A stretch of DNA of 64,000 bases from NCBI RefSeq assembly GCF_004343155.1, contig NZ_SMDC01000005.1, positions 1-64,000 of the forward strand, given 5' to 3'. Position numbers and translations under genes: made by a program. Under the pieces are notes generated by a model. That model did not search any database and was not told where the DNA came from. It saw nothing but the letters and a program-made list of their open reading frames with translations. Below, one piece after another: positions 58,681-64,000 of this stretch. The DNA comes from Marichromatium gracile (lineage in GTDB: Bacteria > Pseudomonadota > Gammaproteobacteria > Chromatiales > Chromatiaceae). How positions within the stretch are numbered: position 1 is the first letter of the stretch; every line of letters begins with the position of its first letter.

Positions 58681-59682
58681 ATGACCACGCTCTATCTCGA
58701 TCGTCGCGACACTCGGCTGGATCTCGAAGGGCGGGCGCTGGTGTTGCGGGTCGCAGGCCGACGCGAGGGGAGCGTGCCGCTGCATCTGCTCGAACGCGTG
58801 GTGATGCGCACCAATGTCGAGTGCGGCAGCGCGCTGCTGGCGCGGCTGGCCGCTGCCGGGGTGGCCATCACCCTGTTCGGTGGACGTGGCGGTCGGCTCC
58901 AGGCGACGCTGGTCGGTGCCGCGCACAATGACGCCGCTCGCCGGATCGGACAGATGCGCCGTTACGACGATGCCGATTTCCGCCGTCGCTGGTCCCGACG
59001 CATCGTCACCGGCAAGGTCCGCGGGCAGCGGCGCCTGTTGGTCGATGCCCTGGTCCGACGCCCTGACCTCCGCCAATCCCTGGTCAAGGCCATCGCGGCC
59101 CAGGAGCAGGCCCTGGGGCGGCTGCGTCTCGACCCTCCTGTCGACCTCGCGACCCTGCGCGGTATCGAGGGTGCCGCCGCAGCTGGCTTCTTTCGCGGCT
59201 ATGGCGCGCTGTTCGCGCCCGATCTGGGTTTTCGTGGGCGTCGTCGTCGTCCACCGCCGGACCCGGTCAATGCCGCGCTGTCGCTGGGTTATACCTTGCT
59301 CCACGCCGAGGCCGTGCAGCAGGCCCATGGCGCCGGACTCGACCCACTGATCGGCTTCTTCCACGAACTCGACTTCGGCCGCGCCTCCCTGGCCTGCGAT
59401 CTGGTCGAGCCACTGCGCCCCCAGGTCGAGCGGTGGGTGTGGGAGCTGTTCGGGCGAGAACGGCTGCGCCCGGCGCACTTCCAGCGCGACGGCGATGCCT
59501 GCCTGCTCGGCAAGGAGGGCCGGGCGCGCTTCTTCGCCGCCTACGAGGTCTTCGCGCGGCCTCGTCGGCGCTTGCTCAGGCGCTGGACTCAGCGCATCGC
59601 GCGCGGCTTGGCGAGCGCGGCGCCGAGCGCCGTCTCGGGAGCGGACCCCATGCCGGAGACCGGAGGGAGTGATGGAACATGA
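58681..59682 (+). CDS. cas1: CRISPR integrase Cas1 (canonical copy)
   Basis: Cas1 integrates new spacers. It has 333 residues. The N-terminal beta domain (ECGSALLARLAAAGVAITLF) is followed by the helical catalytic domain. The likely metal ligands are E163 in RGIEGAAAAGFF, H228 in IGFFHELDFGRASLACDLVE and D240 in the same stretch. All are intact. The C-terminus carries an Arg-rich helix and a Ser/Gly tail that overlaps the next gene by 11 bases. Confidence 0.92.
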   Translation: MTTLYLDRRDTRLDLEGRALVLRVAGRREGSVPLHLLERVVMRTNVECGSALLARLAAAGVAITLFGGRGGRLQATLVGAAHNDAARRIGQMRRYDDADFRRRWSRRIVTGKVRGQRRLLVDALVRRPDLRQSLVKAIAAQEQALGRLRLDPPVDLATLRGIEGAAAAGFFRGYGALFAPDLGFRGRRRRPPPDPVNAALSLGYTLLHAEAVQQAHGAGLDPLIGFFHELDFGRASLACDLVEPLRPQVERWVWELFGRERLRPAHFQRDGDACLLGKEGRARFFAAYEVFARPRRRLLRRWTQRIARGLASAAPSAVSGADPMPETGGSDGT

Positions 59683-60511
59683 CGCGACGACTGACTTCCT
59701 GCTGTCCGGGGCACGGGCCGCGCAACCCCTGTATCTCGCCCCGGATGACGAGACCTGGGTCGGGCTCGACGGTCCCGCCCTGCGGGTGGCCCGACGCTCC
59801 AGCGCCCCGTTGCTCTTCCCGTTGCAGCGTATCGGTCGTATCCACAGCAACCTGAGGGTCGATTGGGAGATGGCGGCGTTGCTCGCCTGCGCCGAGCACG
59901 GTATCCCGGTGGTCTTCATCGACGATGATGGCGCTGTCCAGGCGCGGTTGCTCGGTCGACCCGGGGGGCGCGATGAGTTGAGCGCGCGCTTGCTGGAGTT
60001 CCTGCTGCGCCCCGAGGCCTCCGGCATGCTCCAGCACTGGTGTGGTCAGCATCGCGCGCGTGCCGCTCGCTGGGCCGCTCTCAAGCTGGGGCTGAGCGCG
60101 CGAGCTCGGTTGCGTGCCCGTGATGTGCGTGAGCGGATCAACCGCAACGCCGAGGAATATGGCGGCGCTCGGGCCGCGCTGCGCACCCGGCAATGGCTGC
60201 GCGCGCTCGCCTATGGCTGGATGGAGTCGCACCTCAGAGACCTCGGCTTCGGTCGCGCCACCGAGCTGGCGCAGGCCGGCCAGCCTGCGCTGGCCTCGGA
60301 GCTGACCGAGATCCTGTTCTGGTATCTGGAGCCGGCACGGCTCGGGTGGCTCAAGCGTCGTCACCTGGCTGCGCGACACAAGGGAGAGGCGTTGCGCGAG
60401 CCGACCCAGCGCGAGGTGGTCAGGTTGTTCGAAGGACGTTCTGCGCGGGCGGCTACGCGCGGGCGTGAGATCACCTCGGCGCTGCACCGCTGGCTCATCC
60501 ACGAGACCTGA
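59672..60511 (+). CDS. Divergent second Cas1-like protein, catalytic His apparently lost
   Basis: 279 residues. The N-terminal beta domain clearly follows Cas1: RIHSNLRVDWEMAALLACAE, then HGIPVVFIDDDGAVQARLLG. In the helical domain the alignment to its neighbour places E198 where Cas1 has the catalytic His (the spacing to E210, the Asp position, is the same 12 residues). AEEYGGARA may hold the first Glu. The frame is intact and coupled to cas1 (11-base overlap), so it is not simply decaying. A structural partner in a heteromeric integrase is possible. GGAGGG lies 6 bases upstream. Confidence 0.7.
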   Translation: MEHDATTDFLLSGARAAQPLYLAPDDETWVGLDGPALRVARRSSAPLLFPLQRIGRIHSNLRVDWEMAALLACAEHGIPVVFIDDDGAVQARLLGRPGGRDELSARLLEFLLRPEASGMLQHWCGQHRARAARWAALKLGLSARARLRARDVRERINRNAEEYGGARAALRTRQWLRALAYGWMESHLRDLGFGRATELAQAGQPALASELTEILFWYLEPARLGWLKRRHLAARHKGEALREPTQREVVRLFEGRSARAATRGREITSALHRWLIHET

Positions 60512-60517
60512 CCGACG

Positions 60518-60850
60518 ATGGCTCGCAAGCAACTCTTCCTGCTCGCCTATGACATCGCCGATGACGGTCGGCGCAACCGAGTGCACCGCGAGGCCACCGA
60601 CCTGGGCATCGCGCTGCAATATTCGGTCTTCCTGATCCCGGCGACGGTCGCCGAGATCGATCGGTTCGTTGTACTGATAGGAGGGATCATCGATCAGCGT
60701 GCAGACGATATCCGGGTTTACCCCCTGCCTTCCCGACTCGAGGTCTGGCGTCGAGGGCGTCAGTCGCTTCCCGCCGGCATGGCGTTGGAGATGGACGGTC
60801 CCTTGGGCGATGCCGTGAGCAGACTTGTCGGGAACCGTGAACTCGATTAA
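60518..60850 (+). CDS. cas2: CRISPR integration subunit Cas2 (second copy)
   Basis: 110 residues. It has KQLFLLAYDIADDGRRNRVH with the conserved Asp, ALQYSVFLIPATVAEIDRF and DDIRVYPLPS, a clear Cas2. It is about 15 residues longer at the C-terminus than the first copy, which in Cas2 proteins often contacts Cas1. It starts 6 bases after the divergent cas1-like gene and ends 131 bp before the array, so it forms a second Cas1-Cas2 pair. Confidence 0.88.
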   Translation: MARKQLFLLAYDIADDGRRNRVHREATDLGIALQYSVFLIPATVAEIDRFVVLIGGIIDQRADDIRVYPLPSRLEVWRRGRQSLPAGMALEMDGPLGDAVSRLVGNRELD

Positions 60851-60981
60851 GTTAGAAGACGTTCGAGCCGCCTGTGGAGCCTTCGTCCCTTGCCCTTCTG
60901 CACGTCAACTTTTTCTGTCACGAAAAAATTGCGAACCACCCTTGTAGGTGGTTGTTCGGAAAGGCTTTCTGGCAACTGGCA
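60851..60981 (+). promoter_or_regulatory. CRISPR leader
   Basis: 131 bp between the second cas2 and the first repeat. It includes an AT-rich stretch (60907-60930, with CTTTTTCT-like and GAAAAAAT runs) likely to hold the array promoter. A perfect hairpin, AACCACC (60934-60940) and GGTGGTT (60947-60953), lies 28 bases before repeat 1. The leader is on this side because repeats decay at the other end. The hairpin could guide integrase docking. Confidence 0.7.
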
Positions 60982-61522
60982 GTCCGAATCAGAGACCCGA
61001 TCTAAAGGGGATTAAGACCACTCATAGCGGGCGACCCCCATACTTGAAGATATGTCCGAATCAGAGACCCGATCTAAAGGGGATTAAGACTGTGCAGCGG
61101 ATCACCAAGCGGAAGATTCCCATGGGTCCGAATCAGAGACCCGATCTAAAGGGGATTAAGACCGTGGTGATTCGGTCATCCCCGGTGTCTTTCATGATGT
61201 CCGAATCAGAGACCCGATCTAAAGGGGATTAAGACCCTAGCGCCGTGCCTCGGCGATCAGTTCCTCGGTGGTCCGAATCAGAGACCCGATCTAAAGGGGA
61301 TTAAGACGTACTTTCTCACCAAAGCCCGGAACTTGGGGTCGTGTCCGAATCAGAGACCCGATCTAAAGGGGATTAAGACTTGGTGCTGTAGAGGATCGCC
61401 GCGTTGTTGGTGAGTCCGAATCAGAGACCCGATCTGAAGGGAATTAAGACCATTAGACCAGCGTCCAGAGTTACTCGCTGATCTTGTCCGAATCAGAAAT
61501 CCGATCCAAAGGGAGAGTGAAC
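60982..61522 (+). CRISPR. CRISPR array, 8 repeats of 37 nt, 7 spacers of 34-36 nt
   Basis: Repeats start at 60982, 61054, 61126, 61199, 61271, 61343, 61414 and 61486. Each is 37 nt, begins GTCCGAATCAGAGACCCGAT and ends GGGGATTAAGAC. Repeats 1-6 are identical, repeat 7 has two changes, and repeat 8 is strongly altered at its 3' end, marking the leader-distal end. Spacers are 35, 35, 36, 35, 35, 34 and 35 nt. Cleavage leaving the last 8 nt (ATTAAGAC) would give a type III-like 5' tag. All spacers differ and none repeats inside this window as far as seen. Confidence 0.98.
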
Positions 61523-61571
61523 ATCGGCGCAGTGATTGGTGGCACTCTTGCTCGGCTCAGCAACAATAAGA

Positions 61572-61612
61572 AGCCATAAAAAAACCCGCATCACGCGGGT
61601 TTTTTTATGGCT
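61572..61612. terminator. Bidirectional intrinsic terminator after the array
   Basis: An 18-bp perfect stem (61572-61589 with 61595-61612) has a five-base ATCAC loop, a CCCGC/GCGGG core, and runs of seven A and seven T. It works in both directions, ending the CRISPR transcript and the convergent minus-strand gene at 61634. Confidence 0.93.
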
Positions 61613-61633
61613 GTTCGGTTAATGATTTCAGAT

Positions 61634-61933
61634 TTAATTTCTGGCTTCCTTTATCATCTCAAAAAATAAATTCATTATTGGCCGGTCGCGGCGGAATTCG
61701 AAGATGTCGCGGACATGGATATCAACGGGGGTGCCGTCATCATGATCGATACGAATGACGACCCCGTAGGGGGTTTCCTCCATGCTGATTCTCTCGTTGA
61801 AGAACGATTTTTTCAATTTTACGTGTGGAATGGATTTTGTCTTGCTGACTGGAATGTTGCCGTCCGAGAAAAGGAAGAATGAGCTGTTGTAATATTTATT
61901 TTCCTGATGATTGTTTGAGTGATCTTTTTTCAT
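61634..61933 (-). CDS. Orphan AT-rich small protein
   Basis: 99 residues of unknown function. AAGGA 8 to 12 bases before the ATG and a shared terminator after the stop make it a credible gene. The sequence is polar at the N-terminus (MKKDHSNNHQENKYYNSSFF). It then shows PYGVVIRIDHDDGTPVDIHV and ends FFEMIKEARN. Its base composition is far more AT-rich than any neighbour, pointing to horizontal gain. It has no membrane segment or signal. Confidence 0.6.
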   Translation of the reverse strand: MKKDHSNNHQENKYYNSSFFLFSDGNIPVSKTKSIPHVKLKKSFFNERISMEETPYGVVIRIDHDDGTPVDIHVRDIFEFRRDRPIMNLFFEMIKEARN

Positions 61934-62510
61934 TTCGAATCCTTTTTTCTGCTCGTCGTTTTCGATGATTTGGTAATGATTCGATGTCCAAGCTTTTGAC
62001 TTTGAAAACTTTTGTCTGAGTTTTTGGTTTTTCCTCGCTATCCGTGACGGTTGTTTTCCTCAGGTTCTATCTCTTTCAGATAATAGTTTAGTGATCGATA
62101 GGATATCTCCTCTGTCAAGTGAGGTCATCAAAAAAAGATTTTCAGAATCTTCTGTTTATTGGTTTTCTCTGATGGTTGGTTTCACCGGTCGATCGATGGG
62201 TCTGGATGTTCTTCCTGTCCTCTCGGCTCGTTCAATCAGGTTCTTGGGGTGAGTTTCCTGGCGCCAGTCGTTCATCATCGAGACGGCGTGGAGAAGGAGG
62301 CTGTCAGTGACGTGCCTGTCGCAAGGATTGCGAAGTTCAGCATCGGTTTCTAACGGTTCAGCGTGTTCCCCGATGCGATGCTGTTCATCCGAGAGGCTGG
62401 TGAGCTGATTCGGTGTGTGGGGAGATGGCTCGCAGGGGGTCGGGTCTGGCGAGGCCGAATGGCCTTGTTCCGAGCCGATGGCTGGCGGGGGTGGGGGAGG
62501 ACGGTGCGCC
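61934..62510. other. AT-rich intergenic region, no supported gene
   Basis: About 577 bp between the orphan gene and phoR. The part to about 62170 is markedly AT-rich and likely holds the orphan gene's promoter on the minus strand. A short frame at 62159-62353 has no ribosome site and no family features. From about 62350 the composition returns to that of the chromosome, which looks like the edge of an acquired segment. Confidence 0.6.
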
Positions 62511-63872
62511 TCAACCCTCGCCGTTGGCCGAGCGGCTTGGAGTGGGTGGGGTGGTGTCGACGTGGGGGACGGAGGCGTCGCGGCGCAGGGTGCGGGTGGT
62601 GGGGAAGTGGCAGGCGAAGGTGGTGCCCTGGCCGAGTTCGCTGGAGATGTTGAGGCTGGCGTCGTGACGGTTGAGCACGTGTTTGACGATCGCCAGTCCC
62701 AGCCCGGTGCCGCCGGACTGGCGCGAGCGCGCGGCGTCGATGCGGTAGAAGCGTTCGGTGAGCCGGGGCAGGTGCTCGGGGGCGATGCCGGGGCCGTCGT
62801 CCTCGACGACGAAGGTTGCGCCGTCCTTGTCCTGGCACCAGCGGATGCGGATGCGGGTGCCGGCGGGGGTGTGCTTGATGGCGTTGAAGACGAGGTTGGA
62901 GAAGGCGCTGCGCAGCTCGGGTTGGTTGCCGAGCAGCAGCAGTCCGGTGTCGATCAGGGGGTCGAGTCGGTGACCGGCATCGCCGATGGCCTGCGCCTCC
63001 TGGAGGATCAGTCGCAGCTCCTCGGGGACGTCGACGCTGTGCTGGTCGGCGGGGCTGTCGTGCATCTCCAGACGCGAGAGGGTGAGCAGATCCTCGATGA
63101 TCGAGCGCATCCGCTCGGCCTGGTTGTGCATCAGGGTCAGCGGGCGGCGGTGGGGCTCGGGGGTGTTGGGGGCGTCGAGCAGGTTCTCGACGAAGCCGCC
63201 GATCACCGTCAGCGGGGTGCGCAGCTCGTGTGAGGCGTTGGCGACGAAGTCGCGCCGGATCATGTTGAGGTGATAGACCTTGGTGATGTCGCGTCCCACC
63301 ACCAGACGCTGGCGCTTGCGCTCGCCGAAGGGGGCGATGCGCAGCGAGATCATCAGCGCGCGGTTGTGACTGGGGGCGATGTCGAGCGGACGCAGGTATT
63401 CGCCGTCGTGGAGGAAGTCGCCGAGTTCGGGGTGGCAGAAGACGTCGAGGAAGTGCTGCCCGTCCTGCTCCGGCCAGTGGATGTCGAGCAGTTGTGCGGC
63501 GGCGGGGTTGGCCCAGTCGATGCGGTGGTGCTTGTCGAGGATCACCAGGGCGTCGGGGACGGCGTTGGCCGCCTCGCGAAAGCGACGGGTGAAGCGGATC
63601 TGGCGCTTGCGCCCCTTGCGCCCGCGCTGCTGGTAGCGGGCGATGTTGCGATAGACCTCGCCCCAGAGTCCGCGCGGGAAGGGCGGGGCGAGCCGGTGCT
63701 GGCGGCGGATCAGGGTACTGAGGTCGATCAGTCGGAAGATATGGCGCCCGAGCGCGGGGACGCTCGCCAGCGGGACGCTCCAGGCCGGCGCCAGACCGCC
63801 GAGCCACAGCATCAGGGCGCCGCCCGAGGGGACGGCGAAGAGCGCGAGCTCGAAGAGCAGGGCGCGGCGCAT
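62511..63872 (-). CDS. phoR: Phosphate regulon sensor histidine kinase PhoR
   Basis: 453 residues. Two short N-terminal hydrophobic segments (about 4-40) anchor it, followed by a PAS domain (about 100-195, AANAVPDALVILDKHHRIDW). The HisKA motif has H215 in FVANASHELRTPLTVIGG, and the HATPase has the N, G1 (VEDDGPGIAPEHL) and G2 (GGTGLGLAIVKHVL) boxes. It senses phosphate limitation with PstSCAB-PhoU and phosphorylates PhoB. It lies 20 bp downstream of phoB on the minus strand. Confidence 0.94.
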   Translation of the reverse strand: MRRALLFELALFAVPSGGALMLWLGGLAPAWSVPLASVPALGRHIFRLIDLSTLIRRQHRLAPPFPRGLWGEVYRNIARYQQRGRKGRKRQIRFTRRFREAANAVPDALVILDKHHRIDWANPAAAQLLDIHWPEQDGQHFLDVFCHPELGDFLHDGEYLRPLDIAPSHNRALMISLRIAPFGERKRQRLVVGRDITKVYHLNMIRRDFVANASHELRTPLTVIGGFVENLLDAPNTPEPHRRPLTLMHNQAERMRSIIEDLLTLSRLEMHDSPADQHSVDVPEELRLILQEAQAIGDAGHRLDPLIDTGLLLLGNQPELRSAFSNLVFNAIKHTPAGTRIRIRWCQDKDGATFVVEDDGPGIAPEHLPRLTERFYRIDAARSRQSGGTGLGLAIVKHVLNRHDASLNISSELGQGTTFACHFPTTRTLRRDASVPHVDTTPPTPSRSANGEG

Positions 63873-63892
63873 CGGGGCTGGGGCCTGCCGGC

Positions 63893-64000
63893 TCAGGTCT
63901 TGTCCGAGAAGCGGTAACCGACGCCGCGCACGGTCTGCAACAGGCCGTCGTGACGGGTCGGCTCCAGCGCCTTGCGCAGCCGCCGGATATGGACGTCGAC
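63893..64000 (-). CDS. phoB: Response regulator PhoB, C-terminal fragment (cut by window edge)
   Basis: Only the last 35 codons are in the window. They read [14 protein letters not shown] and then [13 protein letters not shown], the end of the OmpR/PhoB winged-helix DNA-binding domain, including the recognition-helix end and the C-terminal hairpin. The position just upstream of phoR makes PhoB the natural call. The rest of the gene continues beyond base 64000. Confidence 0.9.
   Translation of the reverse strand, partial: VDVHIRRLRKALEPTRHDGLLQTVRGVGYRFSDKT

Noticed and set aside
59672-60511. Second cas1 as a pseudogene
   Set aside because: It is full length, in frame, has a good ribosome site and is overlapped by cas1; only the active-site residue is altered.
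60948-61232. Open frame across the CRISPR leader and first repeats
   Set aside because: The peptide is just translated repeats and spacers, so it is not a gene.
62159-62353. Possible 64-residue protein upstream of the phoR 3' end
   Set aside because: There is no ribosome site, family feature or coding-like composition.

Overview
The window is high-GC chromosomal DNA of a gammaproteobacterium. Gene order and protein character fit a purple sulfur bacterium or close relative (Chromatiaceae-like; this is inferred from synteny, not proven). Evidence includes the queG/nnr-tsaE-amiB-mutL-miaA-hfq-hflXKC-DUF2065-hisZ-purA block, the yceD-rpmF-plsX-fabHDG-acpP-fabF-pabC-mltG-tmk-holB-pilZ-tatD block, an oadGAB sodium pump, and a sigma-54-type flagellar promoter.

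Layout. (1) 1-12.2 kb: a 13.6-copy heptamer repeat, a -24/-12 sigma-54 promoter and the flagellar rod/hook/ring genes flgB to flgL on the + strand. Hook and junction proteins carry repeated surface modules, with two extra modules in FlgE, four in FlgK and one related stretch in FlgL. A FliT-like small protein converges on flgL. (2) 12.7-14.7 kb: a TPR-FkbM methyltransferase and an unknown protein. (3) 14.7-29.9 kb: divergent queG and nnr, then the tsaE-to-purA housekeeping block. A 264-bp element with 15-bp terminal inverted repeats plus a second heptamer array lies just upstream of mutL. (4) 29.9-33.2 kb: oxaloacetate decarboxylase sodium pump. (5) 33.2-44.4 kb: fatty-acid and cell-envelope cluster with DNA polymerase delta prime subunit and TatD. 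(6) 44.4-46.5 kb: a two-domain polyphosphate:AMP phosphotransferase and an acyl-CoA thioesterase on the minus strand.

(7) 46.6-61.6 kb is the accessory highlight, a complete type III-B CRISPR-Cas locus. In order it holds cas6, a CARF protein of the NE0113/Csm6-like group, cmr1, cmr2 (cas10, GGDD but no HD domain), cmr3, cmr4, cmr5, cmr6, csx16, a two-TM membrane protein with a CARF-like domain, a Card1/Can2-type CARF nuclease, cas2, cas1, a second strongly divergent cas1-like gene, a second cas2, and an array of 8 repeats (37 nt) with 7 spacers. The array ends in a degenerate repeat and a strong bidirectional terminator. The expected logic is as follows: Cas6 makes crRNAs with an 8-nt tag, the Cmr complex binds and cuts target RNA through Cmr4, Cmr2 makes cyclic oligoadenylate, and several different CARF proteins respond (soluble nuclease, membrane protein, possible ring nucleases).

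(8) 61.6-64.0 kb: an AT-rich orphan gene and AT-rich intergenic DNA of foreign character, then phoR and the 3' end of phoB on the minus strand, cut by the window edge. No rRNA, tRNA, IS element or prophage was seen.
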